Positions 23,914-31,705 of a stretch of 36,553 nt of DNA are shown one piece after another. Made by a program: the position numbers and the translations under genes. The stretch's first letter is position 1, and every line of letters starts with the position of its first letter. The notes under the pieces were generated by a model. That model did no database searches. It was not told where the DNA came from and saw nothing but the letters and a program-made list of their open reading frames with translations. Origin of the DNA: a virus. The stretch spans positions 1-36,553 of the IMG/VR virus record IMGVR_UViG_3300019776_000244. The stretch is one strand, 5' to 3'.

Positions 23914-24852
23914 ATGAGTACTTTATTGAAGCGAAAACGACTTGTCGCAGCCAAGATTGAAACGACACCGGGCACCAAAGAAACTCTTGCGGCGGCTGAT
24001 GCTGCTTTCAATTGCTACGATATAGCGGTCCAGTCTGAAACCGAACTTGAATCGCGCGAGGGTCAAGGATCGTTTGGTATGCGAGCCAGCGTACCAGGAG
24101 GATACCGTGGACGCATCACCTTCAAGCATGATTGCAGTTGGGATGGAACGGCAACCGAACCAAGCTGGGCCGATACATTCTTACCGGCTTGCGGCTGGGT
24201 CAAGTCGGGCCAAGTGTTTACCCCTCGAACTGAATCGCCAGGAAGCAACGTCAAAACATTGACGATTGGAACCTACATTGATGGAGTCTTGAAGTTATTG
24301 CGAGGATGTGTCGGCACGTTCAAGTTGAATTGCTTGACCGGAAAAGCGGCAGTCGGCGAGTTCGATTTTATTGGCATTTGGGATACTCCAATTGATACTT
24401 CGTTGTTAACTCCTACATACCCGGTTGCAAGTTCGCTTCGTTTTGCGACAAGCACAACGACTTGGAATAGCGTTGACCTTGCGGTTGAATCCTTTGTACT
24501 CGATTCTGGAAACACGATGATTCTTCGAGAGGATCCAAAGGACGTTTCAGGATTCCGCGCCGGATTGATTACCAACCGAGTTGTTAAGGTAACAGGAAAT
24601 CCGGAGGCTCGATTAGTTGCTTCAAGCCCGGTATACTCAAAGCTGCTCGATATGTCGGAACATTCCTTAACGTGGTCCCTCGATGGACCGACTAACAGCG
24701 TCATCACAATCACAGCACCAAAAGCACAAATCCAAAGCATTAGCGAAGGAGAGCGCGAAGGAATGGTTGTTGATGATATTGAATGGCAATGCAATCAAAA
24801 TGGATCGAATGTTGATCAGGAATGTTCGATTACGTTCACAGCCGCAACCTAA
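23914..24852 (+). CDS. Tail tube protein
   Basis: The 312-residue protein follows the tail-tube pattern. The N-terminal KRKRLVAAKIETTPGTKETLAAADAAF segment is typical, then come EGQGSFGMRASVPGGYRGRITF and a long beta-rich part ending DDIEWQCNQNGSNVDQECSITF. It forms the stacked rings of a non-contractile tail. The size and gene order (before the chaperones and tape measure) agree with a siphovirus. Confidence 0.8.
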   Translation: MSTLLKRKRLVAAKIETTPGTKETLAAADAAFNCYDIAVQSETELESREGQGSFGMRASVPGGYRGRITFKHDCSWDGTATEPSWADTFLPACGWVKSGQVFTPRTESPGSNVKTLTIGTYIDGVLKLLRGCVGTFKLNCLTGKAAVGEFDFIGIWDTPIDTSLLTPTYPVASSLRFATSTTTWNSVDLAVESFVLDSGNTMILREDPKDVSGFRAGLITNRVVKVTGNPEARLVASSPVYSKLLDMSEHSLTWSLDGPTNSVITITAPKAQIQSISEGEREGMVVDDIEWQCNQNGSNVDQECSITFTAAT

Positions 24853-24862
24853 TGGATGACCA

Positions 24863-25207
24863 ATGCCTATTTTTCTTGAACCGGATCAAACATTTGAAGT
24901 TTGCCTAGACAGTGACAACGACAAGCCGATTGAAAGCCGACCGGTGTTCATTTGCTTGTCGCAATCAATGAGAGGCCAGCGAAAGATTCTTGGCGTTCTT
25001 GAGTTGTTGCAAGAGCATGAAACCGTTGACAACATTTTCAATTCCACGACCGAAGAATTGAAGCGAGTGATTGTCGGGTGGAGGAATGTTCCGAAGCAAT
25101 TCGATGCGAACGAACTAGATGGATTGCTAACCTATAACGAGGCTCGGCAATTGCTTGGCAAGGTTGCTTACAATCAGCGAATGGATGCGAACGCAAAAAA
25201 AAATTAA
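24863..25207 (+). CDS. Tail assembly chaperone, G-type
   Basis: The 114-residue helical protein lies between tail tube and tape measure, the standard site of the chaperone gene. Its end carries a run of nine A (25195-25203), with A AAA AAA correctly set in the zero frame at 25195-25201, just before the stop codon TAA. Part of the ribosomes should slip back one base and make a longer G-T fusion with the frame ending at 25539. Confidence 0.75.
   Translation: MPIFLEPDQTFEVCLDSDNDKPIESRPVFICLSQSMRGQRKILGVLELLQEHETVDNIFNSTTEELKRVIVGWRNVPKQFDANELDGLLTYNEARQLLGKVAYNQRMDANAKKN
25195..25201 (+). promoter_or_regulatory. -1 frameshift slippery heptamer A AAA AAA
   Basis: In the zero frame the codons read GCA AAA AAA AAT TAA. 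A slip back by one base gives AAA AAA AAA TTA AGG and keeps the frame open to 25539. The heptamer stands two codons before the zero-frame stop. This is a classic X XXY YYZ site of the G/GT type. Confidence 0.75.
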
Positions 25208-25539
25208 GGGTCGCAGCATTGATCCGGCAAGGAAAACTTTGTCAAAAATGCAACGACAAGGAATGCAAGGACAAAGGCACCGACTCCGATCCAATTGAAA
25301 TCGAATGTCCATTGTGCAATGGCAATGGATGCGATGAATGCAATGATGGTAGTTGGGTCCTTGATGGCTGTCCTAATCAGTACTGCAGCGAGCTTGTTCA
25401 ATTCGTTTCGATGGCTGATTTGTTTGCAGAAGGGCTTCCACCGATAGCAGGTGGGAGCTTGGATCAAGCAGCATCATTTGTCGATGCGGTAAGGACCCTT
25501 AAAAGCGAAGAACAAAGGATCAAAGCGGAGAATAGATAA
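25201..25539 (+). CDS. Tail chaperone T extension with zinc-ribbon motifs, made by -1 frameshift
   Basis: This frame has no good start of its own; the first candidate is TTG 25219 without a convincing ribosome-binding site. It is in the -1 frame of the chaperone at 24863 and is open across the A-run. The fusion would be 225 residues: 113 from the first frame and 112 from here. The T part has CQKC, CPLC and CDEC motifs (residues about 8-60 of the extension), similar to DnaJ-type zinc fingers, then a helical tail. It would contact the tape measure during tail assembly. It overlaps the tape-measure start as TAATG. Confidence 0.75.
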   Translation, partial: KLRVAALIRQGKLCQKCNDKECKDKGTDSDPIEIECPLCNGNGCDECNDGSWVLDGCPNQYCSELVQFVSMADLFAEGLPPIAGGSLDQAASFVDAVRTLKSEEQRIKAENR

Positions 25540-26921
25540 TGCCATCGGATGCAGTGAAAATTTTGATCCAGGCCGAGGATCAAGCAAGTGCAAAGGCGGT
25601 GTTTGCGTCACAGAACATTGAGCGCGCAGTCGGTGGAATTAAGGATGCAGGATCGAAGGCAAAAGCATCAACCGAATTTATTGGCGTGCTTGCTAGTCAA
25701 TTAGGTGGTAGTCAATTCGCATCTGCTGCTCAAGGACTTGCCGGAGTAACTGAAAAGGTTGGTCAGTTCGCAGAGGTCATGAAATTAGGTACAGCCGGGG
25801 CAATTGCGTTCCAATTTGGGATTGGTGCGTTGGTCGGTGTTCTTTCTTTTCAACTTGGAAAAAGCATTGGCGAGTCTATATTCGGCGTAGATGACCTTGC
25901 AGGTCGGATGGAAAACGCTGCAAGGGAAGCCGAAAAATTTACGGAAGGAATGGTTAAGATTTCAAACTTACAGTTCTCCAACAAAATGGAGGACTTAACT
26001 TTGATCCGTGATCCAGACAAGCAACAGCAAGCAGCCAGGGATTTATTTTTTTCAATAGACAACGATGTTAATGATGCTGTCGCATCATTCCAGTACTACA
26101 GCCAGCAAGCAGATAAAGCATTGGAAAAAAAACAAGGACCGGAAGTAGTTGCCGACTTGCAAAACCAAGCTGACGGTTACATGAAAGTCGCTCAAGCATT
26201 GCGCGAACAGCAATCACAATTGAGCCAAAAGTATAGTGCTCACGCTCAGCAGGTCCGATTGATTAAAGAGCAGCAAGCAGCAGAGGATCAAGCGGCAGCA
26301 AAAAAAACACAGATGGATCAATCAACTCTTTCAATGCTTCGAAATATAAACTACCAGTACATTGCATTAACAAAGAGCGCGGAAGAATCTCGGCGCGTTC
26401 AATTGCAGGATCAGGGGCTAGGTGAAGCCGACATTAAGCGGATTATGTTTGCGGACAAAATGTTGAAGGCTGCTCAAGATGAAGATGCGGCCAAAAAGAA
26501 ATCGCAAGAGGAGGAAAAGTCTAGGTTGCAAAAGATTGCAGACCTTGGCAAAAGTGAACTTGCTAGACTTGAGGAACAAAAGGTTTTATTGGAACAGGGA
26601 GAGCAAGCGGCTGAATCATTCCGATTGCAACAACAAGGACTCGACAAAGACACGGCCGATGCTATTGCATCAGCGAAGGCTCAATTTGCTGCTGCGCAAA
26701 AGTCAAAAGAGTTAAAGCCGACGATAAGCACCCCAGATTTAGTTTCAAAGGAATCCCGTTTATTGATTCGCGGTAAAGCTGATGACTCGCAAAAGAAAAT
26801 CGAAGCAAACACGGCTGCGACTGTCGGCAGACTTGACAGAGTTGCGGAAGCGATCACGCAATTGAAAGACAAGTTTCAACCTCCAACAACAGTCATTGAA
26901 TTAAAAAGCCCAGGTGTATAA
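25539..26921 (+). CDS. Tape measure protein
   Basis: The 460-residue, mainly helical protein has an N-terminal VKILIQAEDQASAKAVFASQNIERAVGGIKDAGSKAK segment typical of tape measures. A hydrophobic stretch lies at residues 83-107, and long coiled coils follow (LEKKQGPEVVADLQNQADG, KKKSQEEEKSRLQKIADLG). It sets tail length and is ejected with the DNA. At about 0.15 nm per residue it predicts a short tail near 70 nm. Confidence 0.78.
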   Translation: MPSDAVKILIQAEDQASAKAVFASQNIERAVGGIKDAGSKAKASTEFIGVLASQLGGSQFASAAQGLAGVTEKVGQFAEVMKLGTAGAIAFQFGIGALVGVLSFQLGKSIGESIFGVDDLAGRMENAAREAEKFTEGMVKISNLQFSNKMEDLTLIRDPDKQQQAARDLFFSIDNDVNDAVASFQYYSQQADKALEKKQGPEVVADLQNQADGYMKVAQALREQQSQLSQKYSAHAQQVRLIKEQQAAEDQAAAKKTQMDQSTLSMLRNINYQYIALTKSAEESRRVQLQDQGLGEADIKRIMFADKMLKAAQDEDAAKKKSQEEEKSRLQKIADLGKSELARLEEQKVLLEQGEQAAESFRLQQQGLDKDTADAIASAKAQFAAAQKSKELKPTISTPDLVSKESRLLIRGKADDSQKKIEANTAATVGRLDRVAEAITQLKDKFQPPTTVIELKSPGV

Positions 26922-27839
26922 ATGATTCGAGAAAACATCATTGAAGTTACCGAAATGTGGTCGCGTCCATCATACGACCAAAGGCTTAGCGACAAGTTCC
27001 GAAAATTGACGGTCAAGTTTCAACGAGCGTTTCAAGTCGTGACGAAGCGCGAGGCAATCGAATACGACTTGTTTAATGATGAACGATTGCCCAGTCAGGG
27101 TACTTCATTTTCAACCAACTTTCCATTTGTTTATTGCGATGGTGTTAACACCCAAAGAATCAGTCCGATTTTCTGGATTGCAATTTACGACTACACCGGC
27201 GAGCTCGCTCCATTGGAAGATGGCACAACCGACAATCCTTTGCTTGCTCCACCGCGATTGAATTGGGACGACATTGAAACGGAAGAGGAGATCGACGAGG
27301 ATTGGGATGGAAATCCGATCCAAACCGTCAATGGTGAACCTATCGTCGGCGTGACTACTCCGATCCCTGACCAGACATTGACGGTTCAACGCAACGTATT
27401 GCTTTTTAACTCCTATGTTCAAGCTCGGTATCGTCGAGCAGTCAATTCCGATTTGTTCGCTGGATGGGCACCGGGCACCGCGCGATTGACAAAGTTTGCT
27501 GCGGTCAATGTCACGACCAAAGAACAAGCCTATTGGGAAGTGACCGCGCAATTTCAATTCAGGTTTCCCTATCGAACGACCGCCGAAAAAGCATGGTACT
27601 CTCGACGGCGACACGAAGGGTATTACGAACGCATTCAATTGCCAGGTCCAGGAAATACAGGCACCAAAATAGTTCGTGCAGTAGATGGAAATAAAGAACC
27701 AGTTACAAAGCCAGTGCTTTTGGACGCTCAAGGGTTTAGAATACAAACTGATGAACCGGGACAACCGGTCGTCGCTAATTGGCTCGAGTTCAAAAAATTT
27801 GACACCTTACCTTTTAACGCACTAGGGCTTTTAACATGA
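26922..27839 (+). CDS. Probable distal tail or baseplate protein
   Basis: The 305-residue beta-rich protein comes directly after the tape measure, where the distal tail (Dit-like) protein is expected. It contains IREVTEMW-like N-terminal strands, a long acidic insert (DIETEEEIDEDWDGNP), and AYWEVTAQFQFRFPYRTTAEKAWYSRRRHEGYYERI. I cannot name the family. It overlaps the next gene by 4 bases. Confidence 0.5.
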   Translation: MIRENIIEVTEMWSRPSYDQRLSDKFRKLTVKFQRAFQVVTKREAIEYDLFNDERLPSQGTSFSTNFPFVYCDGVNTQRISPIFWIAIYDYTGELAPLEDGTTDNPLLAPPRLNWDDIETEEEIDEDWDGNPIQTVNGEPIVGVTTPIPDQTLTVQRNVLLFNSYVQARYRRAVNSDLFAGWAPGTARLTKFAAVNVTTKEQAYWEVTAQFQFRFPYRTTAEKAWYSRRRHEGYYERIQLPGPGNTGTKIVRAVDGNKEPVTKPVLLDAQGFRIQTDEPGQPVVANWLEFKKFDTLPFNALGLLT

Positions 27840-28465
27840 CTTCGATTCCAAATGTGATTGTTGTGCTTCCACCGGAATGCATCACGAACTTTACGATTGC
27901 TGGAAACGCCGACATTGCACACACAAAGTTGGCGCAACGTCCGCTATCGGAATATGTTGTTCCGATCAATGCTTTTCGAGTATGGGATGCGGTCGGGACA
28001 AATCCACCTGCATCAGCTTCGCTCGATGACCTTGCATTGATTACCGGGACCTGGGGGACGAATCCGGTTCGGATCACAGCCGGAGATATTAAAGCATCAG
28101 GCGCAGTTACGCGAAGGATATATTTTTCGGTTCCGATCCCTTCGAACTACGAAGATGGTCAAACCATTCAAGTTCGGATTCGAGCCAAGATGGAGACAAC
28201 GATTGCTGACACAACGTGTACAATCGATTTGGAAGCCTTCGTTGGAACCGATGGTGCATTGTCATCCGACTTGGTTTCATCGCCTGCTCAATCAATGAAC
28301 TCGCTGGCGGCTGCGAACTATGATTTCACTTTGAATCCATCCGGAGTTGATCCCGGTCAATTGATTGAATGCCGGTTGACGATTGCAAGCAATGATGCTG
28401 CTACAGGTACCGCGGTTGTTCCAGCGGTATACAAAGTTGCATTGCTTTGCGACACGAGAGGTTAA
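27836..28465 (+). CDS. Beta-rich virion protein, unknown
   Basis: The 209-residue beta-sandwich-like protein has alternating strands and few charges (VVLPPECITNFTIAG, RRIYFSVPIPSNYEDGQTIQVRIRAKM, VDPGQLIECRLTIAS, YKVALLCDTRG). It resembles trimeric virion attachment proteins in composition. It lies in the tail-distal operon. The next gene starts 3 bases after its stop. Confidence 0.5.
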   Translation: MTSIPNVIVVLPPECITNFTIAGNADIAHTKLAQRPLSEYVVPINAFRVWDAVGTNPPASASLDDLALITGTWGTNPVRITAGDIKASGAVTRRIYFSVPIPSNYEDGQTIQVRIRAKMETTIADTTCTIDLEAFVGTDGALSSDLVSSPAQSMNSLAAANYDFTLNPSGVDPGQLIECRLTIASNDAATGTAVVPAVYKVALLCDTRG

Positions 28466-28467
28466 GC

Positions 28468-29151
28468 ATGGGGATCGAAGTCGGGTATTTTACCCCAGCC
28501 CAAGCCGAGCGAGTTTGGGAGGCAACAAAGTCAATCGAGCGAGGATTGAATCGTCAATCGCGCGAGGATCGACCAATTACGCCGACTCCGATCAACTTCA
28601 TCAACAAAGGTTCGACGACCATTGAACCGTATGGATGTTTGCAAATGATCGGGACCGAGGAGATTGGAGGCAGGAATTATCTCCGTGTGACCAAGCCTAT
28701 CGAGTATTCCGCATCGGTCGTTGGTCCATTTTTATTTAATGGTCCAAGAGAGGTCCTTGCAAGCGAGTTCGGTACCGCGCAATCAGGGCCGATATATCGA
28801 GCTAAGAGCGATGGAAATTCCTACACAGTCGGAACTAGGATCGGTCCAATTGCGAGTTCCTACAATGTCGGCAAGGGATGTTTGTATACTTACCTTGGCG
28901 ATGACGACATTGAAGACGATTGCATTCGATTGATTGCTTGCGAAACCCCATTGCTTGCGATAGCAGGTGCCGCAGGTATTGCAGCCAATTCAAGCGGTAC
29001 GGTTACTGCAAAGCAACCAGCGTCCGGCAATTGGACGAGCGGAAGCGTGACGTATACGGCATGGGCACCAACATCAACGCCGATTGCAGCGAATGCTACA
29101 GTGATGCTATTCCCGGTTGATGCGAAATGGGTCGCGGTGGAGATTTGTTAA
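28468..29151 (+). CDS. Tail-associated protein, unknown
   Basis: I chose the ATG at 28468; the open frame runs back to 28447. The 227-residue protein has a helical N-terminus (TPAQAERVWEATKSIERGLNR) and a beta-rich remainder with a small Ala/Gly/Ser/Thr-rich C-terminal domain (IAGAAGIAANSSGTVTAKQP). The two-part form of a helical base and beta tip is typical of virion fibre and tip proteins. Confidence 0.5.
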   Translation: MGIEVGYFTPAQAERVWEATKSIERGLNRQSREDRPITPTPINFINKGSTTIEPYGCLQMIGTEEIGGRNYLRVTKPIEYSASVVGPFLFNGPREVLASEFGTAQSGPIYRAKSDGNSYTVGTRIGPIASSYNVGKGCLYTYLGDDDIEDDCIRLIACETPLLAIAGAAGIAANSSGTVTAKQPASGNWTSGSVTYTAWAPTSTPIAANATVMLFPVDAKWVAVEIC

Positions 29152-30549
29152 ATGGGTTGTTTCGGCAAATGCGGTTGCGAAGAATGTTGCTTGAGCGATT
29201 CGGAACTCTTGGACATTGCAACAAGCGTGACGATTGAGCATACGATTTACAATCAAACAGCGACATTTGTCGGTGCGGATTGTTGCCATGTTGCTGAAAT
29301 TGGTGATCCAGATGACTACGAAACCATTGTCCATTGTTTTGTAACCAATGATATTCAAATAAGCGAATCAATTGTGGTTCGCGCTCGCTTTATTCGTTCA
29401 CAGCAATACATTCCCGACCCTCCAATTGAAACTTGTTTTTTGAATGAATTTTTTATTGGTCCAGATTACAGCGAGGTTTGCGGCGATGTTGGATCGTGTG
29501 CATCGACAACAAAGAACTATTCTTCGATAGAAAAGATAGCGGGATTCGTTCGTTGGAAGTACGGCAGAACTCGCGTCAGCATCATAAAACGATTGATGCA
29601 ATGTCCAGGCTTCGAGCTACCGCAATGCAAATATGTCGTTGAATGTTCAATTGAAACACTTGTTCAACTTGGTGCTTTGCGGAAAAAAGCAATCACAAAA
29701 ACGTCAAGTAATGGAATTGGTGATGGTTGTTGCCATGCATCAAGTGGTTGGTTGATTACACCGGGAGACTTGCAAGACCTACCGCCCGGTGAAGATTGTT
29801 CATGGAATCAAACGCAATCCGAGCCAACCTTCGACTGCGTAGCCGATCAAGATAATGCGGACTGGGGAGGCTTTGTTACTTATTGGCTTAGAAGATTCAA
29901 AGTTTACGATAACGCTGAAGATATTCCGGCAGTGATCACAATGTACGACAGCGATCAATCTGAATGCATATATGAACCATGCCAAGAAGGATTTGATCAA
30001 GTTTGCGTATTGATAGTTGGTGACAACATCGAGCCGGAACAAGGAGGAAATTTGGTTACAGTTGTCAGTCAAACAACCTGCGCATATTGTGTTAAACTGG
30101 AGCCAAAATGCGACGATGTTGAATGCATTGAATTTTCTCAAAATTATTGTTCTTGTGATCCGACTTCTGGAAATAGGCACAACAACGGTCAGGGCAGTGC
30201 AACCGGTTTTGATTCTTTTGCATATGTCAATAATCCATACGCAGTAACAAACGCAGTTTGTTTTTATCCTAGACTAATTGATGCAACGGCAGGAACCAGC
30301 TTCAACGACTGCGAGACTTGCGAGGAACATCCTTTAGGTTATCCCGGTCGAGGCGTACCAATTGATGAACGAACCGATTGCAATTGGTTTGAATGTTTCA
30401 ATTGTCTTACTGGCGACGATCCGTGGCTATCCAGAATACAACCAATGCAAACGACCGTTGATGCATATTCGTTTTCAAGCACTGCTCAGGAATACACCGA
30501 CACGTATTGCATCCCGTTTCCAACAGTACAACTAACTCTTAATCCATAA
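29152..30549 (+). CDS. Cysteine-rich (34 Cys) tail-region protein
   Basis: The 465-residue protein has 34 cysteines by my count, about 7 percent, spread along the whole chain. The N-terminus MGCFGKCGCEECC is very dense, and the rest includes DCCH, GCCH, CAYC, CSC and CFNC. No signal peptide is visible. It is last among the structural genes, so it is probably a virion tip or adhesin stabilised by disulfides or metal. The next gene encodes an Erv-like sulfhydryl oxidase-like protein coupled by TAATG, which suggests that oxidative folding of this protein is controlled by the phage. Confidence 0.6.
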   Translation: MGCFGKCGCEECCLSDSELLDIATSVTIEHTIYNQTATFVGADCCHVAEIGDPDDYETIVHCFVTNDIQISESIVVRARFIRSQQYIPDPPIETCFLNEFFIGPDYSEVCGDVGSCASTTKNYSSIEKIAGFVRWKYGRTRVSIIKRLMQCPGFELPQCKYVVECSIETLVQLGALRKKAITKTSSNGIGDGCCHASSGWLITPGDLQDLPPGEDCSWNQTQSEPTFDCVADQDNADWGGFVTYWLRRFKVYDNAEDIPAVITMYDSDQSECIYEPCQEGFDQVCVLIVGDNIEPEQGGNLVTVVSQTTCAYCVKLEPKCDDVECIEFSQNYCSCDPTSGNRHNNGQGSATGFDSFAYVNNPYAVTNAVCFYPRLIDATAGTSFNDCETCEEHPLGYPGRGVPIDERTDCNWFECFNCLTGDDPWLSRIQPMQTTVDAYSFSSTAQEYTDTYCIPFPTVQLTLNP

Positions 30550-30944
30550 TGCAAATTGAATTTAGTCCCATAAAGCAGATCAATCGCCAGCCGCAATCGA
30601 GAGTGGTTGATAATCAACAAAACATTCCGGTGATAGACTACAAATCTCGTATAGAGGAACGCAAAGCGCGACAGGGCCGCTTTGCTTGGGAGAAAAAGCA
30701 TCGGTACAAAGGTTGCGACCCGCAATGGCATGAACTTTGGGTACTATTGATTCCTGGCTTTGGATGCGACTGCAAGAAGGACTTCGACGACTATTGCAAA
30801 AGCAATCCACCCGACTTTAGTTCACCAGAAGCCTATTTCATTTGGGGGTTCAATCTCCATAATTGGGTCAATGCAAAACTAGCAAAGCCATTGATGGACC
30901 TAGCTAAAGCAATGGAGCTATGGAATCGAAACGACCATGGTTGA
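30549..30944 (+). CDS. Erv/ALR-like sulfhydryl oxidase-like protein with CxC motif
   Basis: The 131-residue protein ends with the Erv1/ALR family pattern. W64 begins LWVLLIPGFGCDCKKDFDDYC, then come NPPDFSSPEAYFIWGFNLHNWVNAKLAKP with W99 and the H104-N105 pair that contact FAD in the family. The usual CXXC redox pair is replaced by C73-D-C75, with C83 nearby and C56 upstream. It could oxidise thiols in the neighbouring 34-cysteine protein. The FAD-binding core is short, so it may instead be a structural relative. The gene's end overlaps the first unit of a 41-bp tandem repeat. Confidence 0.65.
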   Translation: MQIEFSPIKQINRQPQSRVVDNQQNIPVIDYKSRIEERKARQGRFAWEKKHRYKGCDPQWHELWVLLIPGFGCDCKKDFDDYCKSNPPDFSSPEAYFIWGFNLHNWVNAKLAKPLMDLAKAMELWNRNDHG

Positions 30945-31006
30945 ATGATCCGCTATAGTGGATGCATCGAAACGACCATAGCAGATTGATCCGCTATAGT
31001 GGATGC
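30925..31006 (+). repeat. Two-copy 41-bp tandem repeat with palindromic core
   Basis: Units 30925-30965 and 30966-31006 are each 41 bp. The first 14 bases and last 20 bases are identical; only the 7 bases between differ. Each contains ATCCGCTATAGTGGAT, a 16-base near-palindrome with one G-T pair, holding a TATAGT that resembles a -10 box. This looks like a paired operator or a set of origin iterons. The first unit overlaps the end of the Erv-like gene. Confidence 0.85.
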
Positions 31007-31350
31007 GTAGCTACGATGGCAATTGATCCGGTCGGGATCACGACCGCGCCAATGCGCCATATAACAACGACAAATCGATCCTTCGATTCGATCAAGCTGC
31101 GACGAATCCAAGATAATCAAGCAGCAAAAGCCCCTAGATTGATCGATCAAAACGGCTCGAGTCCGACCGATTTGGGCTAGGTGATCCGGATCAAATAGGT
31201 CGAAAAACGCCATCGAGACAAAAATCCCAAAAAAAATTTCCCCTGTCTTTTCGTTGGTCAAACGGGTTTTTTCGCCTCGATTTCGATCCAAAATGCAAAA
31301 CTGCGGTACTCAAACTCGGATCGTTTGCCGATAGTGCTTCTGTCGGGTTT

Positions 31351-31369
31351 GTGATCAATTGGTGATCAC
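31351..31369. promoter_or_regulatory. Palindromic operator-like site
   Basis: GTGATCA (31351-31357) and TGATCAC (31363-31369) are exact reverse complements separated by five bases. The length and symmetry suit a dimeric HTH repressor or activator. A small HTH protein is encoded at 33967-34140, but no link between them is shown. Confidence 0.5.
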
Positions 31370-31383
31370 GACCGCGACCAAAG

Positions 31384-31401
31384 GGCCATCAGGCGATGGC
31401 C
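31384..31401 (+). promoter_or_regulatory. Leader hairpin before the first early gene
   Basis: GGCCATC and GATGGCC form a perfect 7-bp stem with a 4-base loop, ending eight bases before AAAGGAG. It could be a 5' stabiliser or attenuator of the early mRNA. Confidence 0.5.
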
Positions 31402-31409
31402 GAACGACC

Positions 31410-31421
31410 AAAGGAGTTTGG
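31410..31421 (+). promoter_or_regulatory. Leader with paired GGA motifs, type AAAGGAGTTTGG
   Basis: AAAGGAGTTTGG directly precedes ATG 31422 and gives a near-ideal ribosome-binding site plus a second GGA at the start codon. Very similar leaders precede 31706 and 32316. An identical AAAGGACATTGG stands at 31691-31702 and 3747-3758. GGA motifs in the ribosome-binding region are the usual CsrA targets, and this phage encodes CsrA. Confidence 0.5.
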
Positions 31422-31679
31422 ATGATGAAAACCAAGACGATCAAATGGTCCAAGTTGACCGATCCTAGAACCCGAGCAACAGTTTTCGTTGCTCACCTCG
31501 ATGGTAAGCATCTTGCTTCTGTCCATCGCTTCTGCCGCGACTACAACCCTTGGTTGTCGCAACATATGCGAATTGAGTACATCGTTGTCGTTCATGGCTC
31601 GAAGCTGGCTGATGACAACAACGCCAAGTTCGACAACCTCAAGGATGCAAAGTCGTTCGTTGCATCGATCAACAACTAA
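31422..31679 (+). CDS. Hypothetical early protein, 85 aa
   Basis: I chose ATG 31422 (a second ATG follows directly) because AAAGGAG lies at the right distance; the open frame extends to 31359. The alpha/beta protein (TRATVFVAHLDGKHLASVHRF, RIEYIVVVHGSK) ends with a short helix. No family was recognised. It is the first gene after the control region. Confidence 0.7.
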   Translation: MMKTKTIKWSKLTDPRTRATVFVAHLDGKHLASVHRFCRDYNPWLSQHMRIEYIVVVHGSKLADDNNAKFDNLKDAKSFVASINN

Positions 31680-31705
31680 TCTTGTTCACCAAAGGACATT
31701 GGACC

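Larger units (their letters stand above)
31007..31421 (+). promoter_or_regulatory. Non-coding GATC-rich control region, candidate origin
   Basis: No convincing gene lies between 30945 and 31421. From 30941 to 31380 I count 14 GATC sites. The region also has an A/T tract (about 31220-31240), a 7-bp palindrome GTGATCA / TGATCAC at 31351-31369, and a hairpin GGCCATC / GATGGCC at 31384-31401 directly before the first downstream ribosome-binding site. It divides the structural operon from the early genes. A replication origin, a promoter cluster, or both would fit. Confidence 0.5.

Noticed and set aside
27111-27764. Long minus-strand open frame (217 codons) opposite the distal tail gene
   Set aside because: The + strand frame is a good protein in operon order with 4-base overlaps. 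The minus frame gives a low-complexity, Cys- and Arg-rich product with no motif or ribosome-binding site. Other long minus frames (for example 20814-21356, 23322-23885, 24273-24794, 32205-32855) are rejected for the same reasons.
30925-31006. CRISPR-like repeat array
   Set aside because: Only two directly adjacent 41-bp units with 7 variable bases inside the unit; there are no spacers of normal length and no cas genes.
30962-31180. 72-codon + strand frame in the non-coding control region
   Set aside because: It starts within the 41-bp repeat without a ribosome-binding site, and its composition follows the GATC-rich repeats. I treat the region as non-coding.
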